From the NCBI RefSeq assembly GCF_900088125.1, contig NZ_FLQT01000003.1, positions 310,001-374,000 of the forward strand: DNA of 64,000 nucleotides, given 5' to 3'. Below, piece after piece: positions 34,494 to 43,989 of the stretch. The first letter of the stretch is position 1. Each line of letters begins with the position of its first letter. The position numbers and the translations under genes were made by a program. The stretch is from Peptoniphilus pacaensis (GTDB taxonomy: Bacteria > Bacillota > Clostridia > Tissierellales > Peptoniphilaceae). The notes below the pieces were generated by a model. It saw only the letters and a program-made list of their open reading frames with translations. It did no database searches and was not told where the DNA came from.

Positions 34494-35000
34494 CTAGGCT
34501 CGATTGCGTTTATAGTTGGCGGCGATAAACCGCTCGAAAATCACGCCCAATGCCGCCGTCATGGCCGCCGTCGGCAGAACCACGGCGACGAACATGGCCG
34601 TAAAGGCCGCATCGCCGGGCAGGCCCACGAGGAGCATGGCCGTTCCCAAAAAGACGGCGCCGCTGATAATGGTGGCGAGGAAGTAAATCACGGCCTTTTG
34701 CACGCTGCCCTTGCCGGGGAAAGTGCGCACCATCAAAAGAACGGAGAAGGCTGCGATGATTTTATCGAACATACTGGGAAGCTGTCCGCCGGGGAATTGG
34801 GTGGTCGATGCCGCCATGACGCCGGTGGCCACGCCCATGGCCAAGGTGGGCAGAGGCTTCGGATTTATAATAATGTAAGCGATTAAACAGAAAAGCATAA
34901 AATCGGGCTTCATGCCGTTAAAAAATCCCGGGACCACGGCGTGTAAAATGGTGCCCAATGCGATGAAAATAGCTCCCTGTACTAAAGTTTTCGTGTTCAT
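34494..35000 (-). CDS. trpP: Tryptophan transporter TrpP
   Basis: 168 residues with about five helices. Signature stretches match TrpP of Bacillus: LHAVVPGFFNGMKPDFML at the start, STTQFPGGQLPSMFDK in the middle and LLVGLPGDAAF near the end. The ATG at 35000 follows AAAAGGAG; a longer frame reading into the T-box is rejected. A tryptophan T-box precedes it, so it is induced when charged tRNA-Trp falls. It probably works without the ECF genes, as TrpP is a stand-alone transporter, though it resembles S components in fold. Confidence 0.88.
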   Translation of the reverse strand: MNTKTLVQGAIFIALGTILHAVVPGFFNGMKPDFMLFCLIAYIIINPKPLPTLAMGVATGVMAASTTQFPGGQLPSMFDKIIAAFSVLLMVRTFPGKGSVQKAVIYFLATIISGAVFLGTAMLLVGLPGDAAFTAMFVAVVLPTAAMTAALGVIFERFIAANYKRNRA

Positions 35001-35007
35001 AATAACT

Positions 35008-35272
35008 CCTTTTCTCGGCACAAAAAAAACCACTTGCTCGTGTAGGAGCAAATGGTGAATTCGCGGTGCCATCCTAGTTGCGCCCAAAGGACGCATCTCA
35101 TTTAGATACTAACATATCCTATCTCTGTAACGGGAGAACCGGCTCGGCTACTTTATTTCACCTCGCACTCACAGACCCATTCACCACAGGGAACTTCATC
35201 GGTTCGCACCAACCACCGACTCTCTGAGAAGGGCACCTGAAGCTACTTGCTTCTGCTCGACGTTTTCATATT
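35008..35272 (-). promoter_or_regulatory. T-box riboswitch, tryptophan specifier (UGG), controlling trpP
   Basis: On the minus strand a stem-I region contains the GGTGG..GAACCGA pattern. The candidate specifier TGG (35177-35179) lies in the loop GTGAATGGGTC. The T-box AGGATGGCACCGCG follows, then a terminator whose stem (TTGCTC..GAGCAA) runs into T8 at about 35026. The competing antiterminator uses the T-box sequence. A promoter TTGCTT-N16-TATACT lies at 35289-35316. Uncharged tRNA-Trp would permit read-through into trpP. Confidence 0.92.
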
Positions 35273-35296
35273 TATTAGGATTACTAACAGTATAGC

Positions 35297-35328
35297 AGAA
35301 AAAAGCGAAAAAGCAATTGTTTTTTCGC
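35297..35328 (-). terminator. Terminator of the glutaredoxin-like gene
   Basis: On the minus strand GCGAAAAA/TTTTTCGC with an 8-base loop and T6. It overlaps the -35 region of the trpP T-box promoter. Confidence 0.7.
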
Positions 35329-35344
35329 AGCAGGCGAAAATTTT

Positions 35345-35581
35345 TTAGATCTCGATCTCCAAGCGAATCTCGCCGTCGTCAAGGACAAAGGCGGGCACGC
35401 CCACGGCTCCCGCTTTCTTCGCCTCGTCGAAGGCGGGCTCTTCGTCACGCATTTTCATAAAGGCCTTTAAATTGCCGATGCTCGCCGTAATATCCACGTA
35501 GTCGTAGGGAATGTTTTTCTCGTCCAATTTCTTTTTTGCTTCCACGCAATCGGGGCACAGATCCGTTCCGTAAATTTTCAT
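35345..35581 (-). CDS. Glutaredoxin-like thiol protein
   Basis: 78 residues, single thioredoxin fold. Active site CPDC at 9-12, cis-proline in GVPAFVLDDG near 61. Short glutaredoxin-related proteins of this length reduce disulfides in anaerobes, possibly working with the glutathione reductase at 1181-2530. AGGAGT precedes the ATG. It stands between two terminators, so it is monocistronic. Confidence 0.8.
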   Translation of the reverse strand: MKIYGTDLCPDCVEAKKKLDEKNIPYDYVDITASIGNLKAFMKMRDEEPAFDEAKKAGAVGVPAFVLDDGEIRLEIEI

Positions 35582-35592
35582 AACTCCTCCTA

Positions 35593-35627
35593 CAAAAAAC
35601 CGGCATCGACTGCCGGCTTTGTTTTTA
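35593..35627 (-). terminator. Terminator of the pyr operon extension
   Basis: On the minus strand GCCGGCA-GTCGA-TGCCGGT followed by T6, directly after the stop at 35636. Confidence 0.85.
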
Positions 35628-35635
35628 TTCTCTTA

Positions 35636-36973
35636 TCAACGATTTTCCAAAAAGCGGATCCGCTCTTCCAGGGCGTATACCCGTTGTTCCAAGGCGGCGT
35701 AGCGCCTTTTCAGCTCGCGGATGTCCGCCTCTTCGTCGTAGGCTTCCGCGGCCGGCGCCGTTTCCGCCCTGGCTTCCGCTTGGGCTTCGTCCATGCGCTC
35801 CTTGGCATAGCGCTTGGCCTTGGACAGCGTCTCCCGGGCTCCCTCGCCCACTCGTTGCAGACGCTCTCTGGCGGCTTCTTTCGCCTGATCCATGGCCATG
35901 TTGGCGGCGATCTGCGCTTCTCTCGCGTCTTCATCCGCCCCTTCCATGCTCTCTTCTAGGTTGTGGCGCATTTCCTTGGCTTCTTCTTGGAAACGGTCGA
36001 TGCGCTCCTTGGCCTCTTGACTGTAAAATTCCGAGAGGCGATCTTCCTCTTCTTTCAGCAAGACGTCGATATCTTTCAGCCGCGTCTTGGCCGTGGCGAG
36101 GAAGCCGTCGCTTCGGTCTTTTAATTCCACGCCGGTCCGCGCCAGGGCGGCGTCGACGACGGAAAAGAGCACTTCGTCCCGCGACATGCCCCGCATCTTT
36201 GCGGCGGCCATAAAGGCGCCTTCTGCTGAAAGATCGGGGAAGGCCCACGCGTCCACCACATAGGCGGTGTTATCTGCCACTTCCATATCGAAATAAGCCA
36301 TATCTCTGAATTGAAAGAGCGTAAACACTTTTTTCGTCAGAGAAATGACTGCCGCCGCTTCTTCCCCTGTGAGATCCTCGTCACAAGCCGGCAGGATTTT
36401 CATATCGTCGCCGTTTCCTATGACGGCCACGTGGACTTTCTTACCCGTCAGAGGCTCACGCACGTAGATAACCGGTGCCGCTTCCAACAGAGCCCTGGCT
36501 TTTTCGTAGAGGGCCTCTTCGTCTTCCACGAAGACCGCTTCATCGGCCGCCGCCAGGATCAAGGGATACTCGGCGTCGATCTTCGCCAGATCCACCACGC
36601 TGGATGCCATATAGACCCGCCGATAAGGCAGGCCCTGTTGCTTCAAAATACCCGCGGCCAAGATGGGGTCTTCGCCGATGCCCAGGCCCATAACCCCGGC
36701 GCCGACGAAAGGAATGCCTTCGCCGGTCAACAGGGATGCCAGGGACTTCCTTTCGTCTCTATCTTTCACCAGAGGAAAGACCAAGTCGATCTTGTCCCAT
36801 TTTAATTTCGCGATTAGGGATTCGTGGATCACGTATTGTGCCACGTCGGCTTTTTTATTTAAGACCGCCGTCAAATCGTCGGCTTCTTTTCGCCGGGCGA
36901 GCACCGCTTCCCTGCGGTCCGCCTTGTTTTTTTCCTGATTGTTTAACAGATCGATAGTAATTCCGATTCCCAT
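35636..36973 (-). CDS. D-Ala-D-Ala-ligase-like (ATP-grasp) pseudoenzyme with C-terminal coiled coil
   Basis: 445 residues. Residues about 55-280 follow the Ddl/ATP-grasp plan: DLVFPLVKDRDERKSLASLL, GIPFVGAGVMG, VYVREPLTGKKVHVAVIGNG, and YVVDAWAFPDLSAEG where ligases have an EVNT(M/L)PG loop. The Mg-binding Glu/Asn and the usual ATP-binding Lys (FVKP) are replaced, so catalysis looks lost. Residues 295-430 are a long Glu/Ala/Arg coiled coil like apolipoprotein repeats. It starts 43 bases after carB with no terminator between, so it may ride on the pyrimidine operon. Role unknown; a scaffold or sensor is possible. Confidence 0.55.
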   Translation of the reverse strand: MGIGITIDLLNNQEKNKADRREAVLARRKEADDLTAVLNKKADVAQYVIHESLIAKLKWDKIDLVFPLVKDRDERKSLASLLTGEGIPFVGAGVMGLGIGEDPILAAGILKQQGLPYRRVYMASSVVDLAKIDAEYPLILAAADEAVFVEDEEALYEKARALLEAAPVIYVREPLTGKKVHVAVIGNGDDMKILPACDEDLTGEEAAAVISLTKKVFTLFQFRDMAYFDMEVADNTAYVVDAWAFPDLSAEGAFMAAAKMRGMSRDEVLFSVVDAALARTGVELKDRSDGFLATAKTRLKDIDVLLKEEEDRLSEFYSQEAKERIDRFQEEAKEMRHNLEESMEGADEDAREAQIAANMAMDQAKEAARERLQRVGEGARETLSKAKRYAKERMDEAQAEARAETAPAAEAYDEEADIRELKRRYAALEQRVYALEERIRFLENR

Positions 36974-37016
36974 ACGTCACACTCCTTTATGGAGTTTTAC
37001 CCGAATCGCCTCTTAA

Positions 37017-40000
37017 TCAATCGTTGTTGTAGTCGCCGATTTCGTAAATGGTCACCGCGTCTTTCAGAGGATTGTTCTTCAGGGTTTGGGCGTAGACCTT
37101 GGCCTTGTCCAAATTGGTGAAGAGTTCCACGTCGCATTCGATGGCGTTTCGACGAATCAAGAAGCCGTCCCGCTTGGAGTCGTTGCCCTTGGTGGGGGTG
37201 TTGAAGACGAGGTCGATCTCCCCTTCTTGGATCAGGTCGATCATCGTAGGCGCTTCTTCGCCGATGCGGCGCACTTCCTCGGCGTCGATGCCGTTTTTAT
37301 TTAAGAAGGCCTTGGTGCCCTTGGTGGCGTAGAAGGTGACGCCGTCTTCCGCCAGAGATTTGGCGATGGGCAAGAATTCCTCTTTGTCGCGGTCGCGAAT
37401 GGTGCAGAGGGCGCGGCGGCTCTTGGGCGCGATGTCCGTGCCGGCGGCCAAAAAGCCCTTGGCCATGGCCTCTTCTTCCGTGCGGCCCACGCCTAAGACT
37501 TCGCCGGTGGAGCGCATTTCGGGCCCGAGGGACGCTTCTACCCGGTGGAGTTTTTCCGTACTGAAGACGGGGATCTTCACGCAGGTGGTGGGAGAGACGG
37601 GGCCGATGCCCGTGCCGTAGCCCATGGATTTTAAGCTTTCGCCGAGCATGACCTTCGTGGCGATTTCCGTAATGTTCATGCCAGTGACCTTGGAGAGGTA
37701 GGGCACGGTGCGGGAGCTTCTCGGGTTCACTTCGATCATGTAGAGGGTGTCGTCTTTAATGATGAACTGAATATTGATCATGCCGTTGACGCCCAGCTCC
37801 AGGGCCACTTTCTTCGTGGCATCTAAAATGGCCTCGTCCATTTTCTCGGAAATGTTGCGGCTGGGATAGATGCTGATGGAGTCGCCGCTGTGGACCCCTG
37901 CCCGCTCCAAGTGTTCCATAATCCCCGGCAGGAAGACGTCGGTGCCGTCGCAGATGGCGTCCACTTCACATTCCATGCCTTGAATGTATTGGTCGATTAA
38001 CACCGTGCGCTTGGGATCCATGGCGAAGGATTCTTCCAGGTAGTAGCGCAGATCCTCGTCGGCGGTACAAATTTCCATGCCTTGGCCGCCGAGGACGTAG
38101 GAGGGACGAACGAGAACGGGATAGCCTAAGCTTTCCGCCTTTTCCATGCCTTCTTCCACGCCGTGAACGCCCACGCCTTTCGGGCGCACGAGGTTCAGCT
38201 CTTCCAACATGGCGTCGAATTTTTCCCGGTCTTCCGCCCGGTCGATGGCCGTGGGATCCGTGCCTAAGATGGGGATGCCTTCTTCCTTAAAGACGCCTGC
38301 CAGCTTAATGGCGGTTTGGCCGCCGAACTGGAGGATGACCCCTTCCGGTTTTTCCTTCTCGATAATGTTTAATGTATCTTCCGCCGTCAGGGGCTCGAAG
38401 TAAAGTTTGTCGGAGATGTCGAAGTCCGTGGAGACGGTTTCGGGATTGTTGTTAATGATAATGGTTTCGTAGCCTTCCTTGCGCAGGGTTTTGACGCAGT
38501 GAACGGAGGCGTAGTCGAATTCCACCCCTTGGCCGATGCGAATGGGGCCGCTGCCGATGACGATAATGCGGCGCTTGTCCTCGTGGACCGGGGACTCGTC
38601 TTCCCCTTCGTAGAGGGAATAGAGGTAATTGGCCTTGGCATCTGCCAGGCCCCCTTGGGTGTCCACCTTTCTGTACTTGGCTTCGATGCCGAAGAGCTTT
38701 CTCAGCTCGCGGATGAATTTTTCGCTGACGTTTAAGCGATTGGCGATGATTTCGTCGCTGAAGCCCAGTCGCTTCATTTCGCGGAGCTTGTCTTCCGTCA
38801 GATCTTCCTTCTTCATGGCTTCCAGTTCCGCTTCCACGCCGACGATGCGCTTAATGATGCGGAGGAAATAAGCGTCCATCCCCGTTTCTCTGGATAGGCG
38901 GCTGATGTCGTAGCCCGTGTTTAAAAGGGCCGCCAGGTAGAAGAGGCGCTCGTCGTTGGGCCGCTTCACATTTTCCTTTAGTGTGGCGATGTCCATGGTT
39001 TTAAAGCGGGGGTGGAGCAGGCTGAAGGCGCCGATTTCCAAAGAGCGCAGGCCTTTTAACAGGGCCACTTCGAAGGTGGGGCCGATGGCCATGACTTCGC
39101 CGGTGGCCATCATCTTCGTGCCCAGATTGCGATCGGCGTTAAAGAATTTGTCGAAGGGCCACTTGGGAATCTTCACTACCACGTAGTCGATGGAGGGCTC
39201 GAAGGCCATGGAGCGGGTGCCGGTGATTTTGTTTTCGATTTCATCTAAGCCCAAGCCCAGGGCGATCTTTGCCGCCACCCTAGCGATGGGATAGCCCGTG
39301 GCTTTCGATGCCAGGGCCGATGAGCGGCTGACCCGGGGATTGATTTCGATGACGGCGTATTGCAGGCTGTTGGGTTCCACGGCGAACTGCACATTGCAGC
39401 CCCCTTCGATGCCCACGCCTTCGATAATGCGGAAGGCCGCTTCACGAAGCATGCCGTGTTCCAAATCCGTCAGGGTTTGGGTCGGTGCCACCACCATGGA
39501 GTCGCCGGTGTGAACGCCTACCGGGTCGATGTTTTCCATATTGCAGACGCAGATGCAACTGCCCTTGGAGTCGCGGATCACTTCGTATTCGATTTCTTTC
39601 CAGCCGGTGATGCATTTTTCGATTAAGACTTGGCCGACGCGGGAGAGATGGATCCCGGCGTGGGCGATGGTCTTGAGCTCCGCTTCCGTTTCGCAGATGC
39701 CGCCGCCGGTGCCGCCTAAGGTAAAGGCCGGGCGCACCACCACGGGATAGCCGATGATCTTTGCATAGGCCACGGCGTCGTCCACGCTTTCCACGGTTTT
39801 CGATTCGATAATGGGCTCGCCGATTTCTTCCATGAGTTGACGGAATTCTTCCCGGTCTTCGCCTTTCTTAATGGAGGGAATGGAGGTGCCGATAATTTCC
39901 ACGCCGTATTTTTCCAAGACGCCGGAGTCGTAGAGCTCGATGGAAAGGTTCAGGCCCGTTTGCCCGCCCATGCCGGCGATAAGGGCGTCGGGGCGTTCTC

Positions 40001-40238
40001 TCGCGATAATCTTTTCGATGACTTCCGCGTTCAAGGGTTCGATATAGACCTTGTCCGCCACTTCCCTGTCGGTCATAATGGTGGCCGGGTTGGAGTTGAC
40101 GAGGACGACTTCCACCCCTTCTTCACGAAGGGATTCGCAGGCTTGGGTGCCGGAGTAGTCGAATTCCGCCGCCTGACCGATGACGATGGGGCCGCTGCCG
40201 ATGACGAGTACTTTTTTAATATCTTTGTTGCGGGACAT
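37017..40238 (-). CDS. carB: Carbamoyl-phosphate synthase large subunit
   Basis: 1073 residues, full length. Two ATP-grasp halves, each beginning with a nucleotide-binding stretch ([20 protein letters not shown] at the start and [19 protein letters not shown] near 560), and a C-terminal MGS-like regulatory domain from about 935. It makes carbamoyl phosphate from bicarbonate, two ATP and ammonia delivered from CarA. Eight bases separate it from carA. All catalytic stretches look normal here, in contrast to CarA. Confidence 0.95.
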   Translation of the reverse strand: MSRNKDIKKVLVIGSGPIVIGQAAEFDYSGTQACESLREEGVEVVLVNSNPATIMTDREVADKVYIEPLNAEVIEKIIARERPDALIAGMGGQTGLNLSIELYDSGVLEKYGVEIIGTSIPSIKKGEDREEFRQLMEEIGEPIIESKTVESVDDAVAYAKIIGYPVVVRPAFTLGGTGGGICETEAELKTIAHAGIHLSRVGQVLIEKCITGWKEIEYEVIRDSKGSCICVCNMENIDPVGVHTGDSMVVAPTQTLTDLEHGMLREAAFRIIEGVGIEGGCNVQFAVEPNSLQYAVIEINPRVSRSSALASKATGYPIARVAAKIALGLGLDEIENKITGTRSMAFEPSIDYVVVKIPKWPFDKFFNADRNLGTKMMATGEVMAIGPTFEVALLKGLRSLEIGAFSLLHPRFKTMDIATLKENVKRPNDERLFYLAALLNTGYDISRLSRETGMDAYFLRIIKRIVGVEAELEAMKKEDLTEDKLREMKRLGFSDEIIANRLNVSEKFIRELRKLFGIEAKYRKVDTQGGLADAKANYLYSLYEGEDESPVHEDKRRIIVIGSGPIRIGQGVEFDYASVHCVKTLRKEGYETIIINNNPETVSTDFDISDKLYFEPLTAEDTLNIIEKEKPEGVILQFGGQTAIKLAGVFKEEGIPILGTDPTAIDRAEDREKFDAMLEELNLVRPKGVGVHGVEEGMEKAESLGYPVLVRPSYVLGGQGMEICTADEDLRYYLEESFAMDPKRTVLIDQYIQGMECEVDAICDGTDVFLPGIMEHLERAGVHSGDSISIYPSRNISEKMDEAILDATKKVALELGVNGMINIQFIIKDDTLYMIEVNPRSSRTVPYLSKVTGMNITEIATKVMLGESLKSMGYGTGIGPVSPTTCVKIPVFSTEKLHRVEASLGPEMRSTGEVLGVGRTEEEAMAKGFLAAGTDIAPKSRRALCTIRDRDKEEFLPIAKSLAEDGVTFYATKGTKAFLNKNGIDAEEVRRIGEEAPTMIDLIQEGEIDLVFNTPTKGNDSKRDGFLIRRNAIECDVELFTNLDKAKVYAQTLKNNPLKDAVTIYEIGDYNND

Positions 40239-40246
40239 AATTCCTC

Positions 40247-41287
40247 CTAGGCTAATTCGCTGATGACGGACAGTTGTGCGCTTAACAGATCCCGAGCGCC
40301 GGGCAGGCCGAAGGGATCGAAGAGCACGCCGACGGCTTTGTTCTTTTCGTCTGTGAAGCCTTCCACCGTATCGTCGGCGACGTTTCTGTAGTCGATCTTC
40401 ACGGACTCGGGCAGGTGATCGATGCCGTATTCTCTGTTTTGGCTCGTCATATAGACCCGCTCCCCTTCTCCCTTCACGGGAATGGATGCGCCGGCGTGAG
40501 GCGAGGCGAGCTTTTCCAGATCGCCGCCTAAGGCCAGACCCAAGAACTGTGCCCCGAGGCCCATGCCGTAAATGGGAAGCTTGCCGATCATCTGTCCGAT
40601 GTCGTGTACCAGGTCCAGATAGTTGGCGGCGACGCCGGGGCCGGAGCTAAGGAATAAGAGATCCGGCTCGTCGTCTAAAATCGCTTCGTAATTGGTCATG
40701 GCGGGGTAGACGATGAGGCGGTAGCCCGCGTCGTTTAATGCTTCCAAGATACCGTCCTTGACGCCGAAGTCCCAAAGGGCGACGGTGGGGCCTTCCCCTT
40801 CGATTTCCGTGACCTCGATGGTGCTCACCTCTTCGATGGTGTTGGGATTTTGTTCGGCGAAGTATTCGTCCATTTCGGAAGGCGTCATGAGGCGATCGGT
40901 GATGACGCCTTTTTGCATGCCCGTTTCCTTTAAGTGGCGAATGAGCCCGCGGGTGTCCACATCTTCGATGCCCGCCACGTCGTAGTAGTTTAAGTAAGCC
41001 TTCAGATCCATTTCGCTGCGGAAGTTCGTGGCGTTTTCCATGGCGCGGCGGCAGATAAAGGCGGCGATCGTCGGTCCGTCGGACTGATTGTCTTCGAAAT
41101 TCATGCCGTAGCCCCCGACCAAGGGATAGGTAAAGAGTAAAATGCGATCTAAATTGGCGGGGTCGGTCATGACTTCTTCGTGGCCGATCATGGTACCGTG
41201 TACGGTAAAGCGGCCGCCCACTCTGCGCCGCTTGCCGCTGAACTGTTTGCCCGTAAAGACGGTGCCGTCTTCTAATTGAATATACAT
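40247..41287 (-). CDS. carA: Carbamoyl-phosphate synthase small subunit lacking glutaminase catalytic residues
   Basis: 346 residues with the CarA N-terminal domain ([12 protein letters not shown] at 52-63) and a class I glutamine amidotransferase fold (FLSSGPG at 212-218). The nucleophile elbow, normally G-I-C-L-G-H-Q, reads GMGLGAQ at 241-247, so Cys is Gly243. The His-Glu pair, normally F-H-P-E-A, reads FDPFG at 323-327. All three catalytic residues are gone while the fold is kept. The subunit should be unable to hydrolyse glutamine and may only stabilise CarB, leaving the synthase ammonia-dependent as in animal CPS I. Confidence 0.9.
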   Translation of the reverse strand: MYIQLEDGTVFTGKQFSGKRRRVGGRFTVHGTMIGHEEVMTDPANLDRILLFTYPLVGGYGMNFEDNQSDGPTIAAFICRRAMENATNFRSEMDLKAYLNYYDVAGIEDVDTRGLIRHLKETGMQKGVITDRLMTPSEMDEYFAEQNPNTIEEVSTIEVTEIEGEGPTVALWDFGVKDGILEALNDAGYRLIVYPAMTNYEAILDDEPDLLFLSSGPGVAANYLDLVHDIGQMIGKLPIYGMGLGAQFLGLALGGDLEKLASPHAGASIPVKGEGERVYMTSQNREYGIDHLPESVKIDYRNVADDTVEGFTDEKNKAVGVLFDPFGLPGARDLLSAQLSVISELA

Positions 41288-41297
41288 AGTCGCTCCT

Positions 41298-42194
41298 TTA
41301 AATCATCCCGCGAATCTCGTCCAGGGATCCGATGTTCTCTTCTTCCATATATGTTTCTAAATCGGCGATGAGCCGGGGCACGATGTGGGGCTCCACTAAA
41401 TTCATGGTGCCGATTTCCACGGCACGGGCCCCCACCATAATCATGGCGATGACATCTTCCGCCGATTGAATGCCGCCCATGCCCACGACGGGAATCTTCA
41501 CCGCCCGGGCGGTGTCCCGCACCATTCTCAGGGCGATGGGAAAGATCCCGGGCCCGGAAAGGCCGGCGTAGACATTGTCGAAAACGGCGCGGCGATTTTT
41601 TACATCCACGGCCATGGCCTGGAAGGTGTTTACCAGACTGATGCCGTCGGCTCCCGACGCTTCGCAGGCCTTGGCCAGCTCCGCCGGATTATCGCCGTTG
41701 GGAGAAAGCTTCACCACGATTTTGTGGCGGCTCACTTCCTTGACCTTGGCCGTAATGGCCGCCGCATCCTGACAGTGCAGGCCGAAGGCCATGCCCCCCG
41801 ATGCCACATTGGGACAGGAAATGTTCAGCTCGATCATATCGATGTCCGCCTCGTTTAACATTTCCGCGGCGATTAAGTAATCCTCCACGCTGTGGCCGCC
41901 GAGATTGGCGAGGATCACCGTGTCGATCTTTCGCATCTCGGGCAAGATTTCCTTAATGAAATGCTCCACGCCGGGGTTCTCGAGACCGATGGAGTTCATC
42001 ATCCCCGAAGGCGTTTCGTAAACCCGCCGCCCCGTGTTGCCCGGCCGAGGATTGAGGGTCAGCCCCTTGGATGAAATACCGCCGATGATGGCCGGATCGT
42101 AAAAGGGGGCGTATTCCTCGCCGAAGCCGTAGGTGCCCGAGGCGCCGATCAACGGGTTCTTCATGGTGTTGCCTAAAAGCTCCGTCTTAAGCAT
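41298..42194 (-). CDS. pyrD: Dihydroorotate dehydrogenase B, catalytic subunit
   Basis: 298 residues, class 1B enzyme: FMN barrel with NISCPNVASGG near 130 (Cys base), KLSPNGDN near 165, and GMGGIQSAEDVIAM near 240. It oxidises dihydroorotate with NAD through PyrK. The ATG at 42194 is preferred because GGGAGGTCC lies before it; a longer frame would run further into pyrK. It overlaps pyrK by 8 bases. Confidence 0.93.
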   Translation of the reverse strand: MLKTELLGNTMKNPLIGASGTYGFGEEYAPFYDPAIIGGISSKGLTLNPRPGNTGRRVYETPSGMMNSIGLENPGVEHFIKEILPEMRKIDTVILANLGGHSVEDYLIAAEMLNEADIDMIELNISCPNVASGGMAFGLHCQDAAAITAKVKEVSRHKIVVKLSPNGDNPAELAKACEASGADGISLVNTFQAMAVDVKNRRAVFDNVYAGLSGPGIFPIALRMVRDTARAVKIPVVGMGGIQSAEDVIAMIMVGARAVEIGTMNLVEPHIVPRLIADLETYMEEENIGSLDEIRGMI

Positions 42195-42864
42195 AGATGG
42201 ACCTCCCTTCAAAGACCGGGCCGTCCTTGCAGACCCGCACCCGCCGGCCCTCTTTTTCGCAGGTACATGCCAAGCAGGCGCCGAAGCCGCAACCCATGTG
42301 TTTTTCCATGGAGACGTAGATTTTATTTTTCGCCCGCTTCACCGCTTCCCGCATCATGGGATCGGGACCGCAGGTGTAGATGACCTCGTCTGCGATTTCA
42401 AGCTCGTCGAAAATATTGGCGCCGAGGTAAAATTTCACCCGATCACCGTAGGGGGCGTAGATGGCCTGAAGGCCCTCGTTGGGCTCCCGCAGGCCGATGG
42501 CCACGGAGAGCTGATTGTTTCTGTCCCCTTCCAGCAAATGGAGGGAGGGGGCGATGCCGGTGCCGCCGCCGATAAAGAGGGTCTTCTCTTTTATTTCGGG
42601 AAAGCCGCGGCCGAAGGGCCCTTCCGCCACGATCTCTTCCCCGGGAAGCAGACGCGCCAGATCGTCGGTGCCGCCGCCGACTTTTTTTATAAGGAAAGAC
42701 AGGGCGCCGTCTTTTAAAGAGAAGACGGATATGGGCCTCCCCAAAAGCTTCGCCCGGTTCCGAGGCTTCACCATGAAAAATTGTCCCGGCGAGGCGTCCC
42801 CGTCGTAAGCCAGGGTGAGGACGAAGAGGCCGCCGCCCAAGTCCACATTACCGATTACCATCAT
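42187..42864 (-). CDS. pyrK: Dihydroorotate dehydrogenase B, electron-transfer subunit
   Basis: 225 residues. FAD domain with RPISVFS near 40, NAD domain GGGTGIAPSLHLL near 97, and a 2Fe-2S site at the end in GCGFGACLACTC and the later VCKDGPVF. Electrons pass from PyrD FMN through this subunit to NAD. GGAGG lies 7 bases before the ATG. The start overlaps pyrB by 17 bases. Confidence 0.93.
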   Translation of the reverse strand: MMVIGNVDLGGGLFVLTLAYDGDASPGQFFMVKPRNRAKLLGRPISVFSLKDGALSFLIKKVGGGTDDLARLLPGEEIVAEGPFGRGFPEIKEKTLFIGGGTGIAPSLHLLEGDRNNQLSVAIGLREPNEGLQAIYAPYGDRVKFYLGANIFDELEIADEVIYTCGPDPMMREAVKRAKNKIYVSMEKHMGCGFGACLACTCEKEGRRVRVCKDGPVFEGRSIYA

Positions 42865-43768
42865 TTTTTGCCTCCAGTAAGGTCAGGATCAGGGCCATGC
42901 GCATGTACATGCCGTTTTGCGCCTGCTCGAAGTAAAGGGCCCGGGGATCGCTGTCGATTTCAGGATCGATTTCGTCTACGCGAGGCAGGGGATGGAGCAC
43001 GATTAAATCCTCGGCCGCCGCTTCCAGCACCTCGGCGTTCAATAAGTAAGAGCCCTCGTAGCGCTTCGCCTCTTCTTCGCTGATGAAGCGTTCCTTTTGC
43101 ACTCGGGTCATGTAGAGCACGTCCAAGTCTCCGATGGCGGCCTTTAAATCGTCCACTTCCACATAGGGGCAGCGGGCGGTTTTTAAATATTCCTCGGGCA
43201 TGTTCAGGCCTTCGGGGGAAATAAAGACGAATTCATTGTCGTAGTGATTTAAAAACTGAAACAGGGAGTGAACGGCGCGGCCGAAGCGCAGGTCGCCGCA
43301 AAAGCCGATCTTTAAGCCCGACCATGCCTCCTTGTGCTTGCGAATGGTAAAAATATCCGCCAGGGTCTGCGTCGGGTGGGCGTGGTCGCCGTCGCCGGCA
43401 TTAATGAGGGGCATGTTCTCGAGGACGTCCACGGCCTTGTGCTGGGTGTAGGCACAGGGATGGCGCATGACGCAAATGTCCGCGTACTGATCCACGATGT
43501 GCAGAGTGTCCCGCTCGCTTTCCCCCTTGGCCAGACTGGATCCCTTGGCGTCGCCTAAGTGAAGCACCTGACCGCCTAAGCGGTACATGGCGGCGTCGAA
43601 GGACATGCGGGTTCTCGTGGAAGGCTCAAAAAAAAGACTGGCCAGGATCTTGCCGTCGCACGCGTGGGCGAAACGTCCGGGATCCGATGCAATTGCTTGC
43701 GCCAGTCTAAATAAATCGTCGTACTCTCTTTCTGTCATATCATCCGGTTCTATGAAATGTTTCAGCAT
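42848..43768 (-). CDS. pyrB: Aspartate carbamoyltransferase catalytic chain
   Basis: 306 residues. Carbamoyl-phosphate site FEPSTRTR near 53, SSLAKGES near 79, HPTQTLADI near 130 and HPLPRVDEI near 265. It condenses carbamoyl phosphate and aspartate. No regulatory chain gene (pyrI) is seen. The ATG at 43768 follows AGGAGG; a longer upstream frame would lie in the attenuator. First gene of pyrB-pyrK-pyrD-carA-carB. Confidence 0.94.
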   Translation of the reverse strand: MLKHFIEPDDMTEREYDDLFRLAQAIASDPGRFAHACDGKILASLFFEPSTRTRMSFDAAMYRLGGQVLHLGDAKGSSLAKGESERDTLHIVDQYADICVMRHPCAYTQHKAVDVLENMPLINAGDGDHAHPTQTLADIFTIRKHKEAWSGLKIGFCGDLRFGRAVHSLFQFLNHYDNEFVFISPEGLNMPEEYLKTARCPYVEVDDLKAAIGDLDVLYMTRVQKERFISEEEAKRYEGSYLLNAEVLEAAAEDLIVLHPLPRVDEIDPEIDSDPRALYFEQAQNGMYMRMALILTLLEAKNDGNR

Positions 43769-43910
43769 ATGGCCTCCTATAAAAAAAGCTTTTACACAGG
43801 TAAAAGGCACAAAGAGAGACCCGTCCCTGGGGACAGGTGTATTCTGTTTTGCGACCTTTTTAGTGTCTCGCACTAAATTAAAGTATCTTCGCTACAAATA
43901 GTCTACGCCC
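43769..43910 (-). promoter_or_regulatory. Leader of the pyr operon with attenuator-type terminator
   Basis: On the minus strand a 140-base leader contains CCTGTCCCCAGGGACGGG, the inverted pair GAGAC..GTCTC, and finally CTTTTAC-CTGT-GTAAAAG followed by T7 (43781-43808). The T run ends 4 bases before the pyrB RBS. A terminator in this place only makes sense as an attenuator. PyrR-type control is the usual mechanism in Firmicutes, but I could not place a clear PyrR-binding loop. Confidence 0.65.
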
Positions 43911-43947
43911 CCGGCGGCCGTTCGTCAAGGAAAAATGACGAGAGAAA

Positions 43948-43984
43948 TAAAAAAGCCCGAAGGACGCTTCATGTCCTTCGAGCG
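43948..43984 (-). terminator. Terminator of the secreted protein gene
   Basis: On the minus strand GCTCGAAGGAC-ATGAAGC-GTCCTTCGGGC (one G-T pair) followed by T6. Confidence 0.85.
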
Positions 43985-43989
43985 ATGTT

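Noticed and set aside
35001-35096. 32 extra N-terminal codons on TrpP
   Set aside because: They translate the T-box and its terminator; AAAAGGAG precedes the ATG at 35000.
43769-43873. 35 extra N-terminal codons on PyrB
   Set aside because: They lie in the attenuator hairpin region; AGGAGG marks the ATG at 43768.
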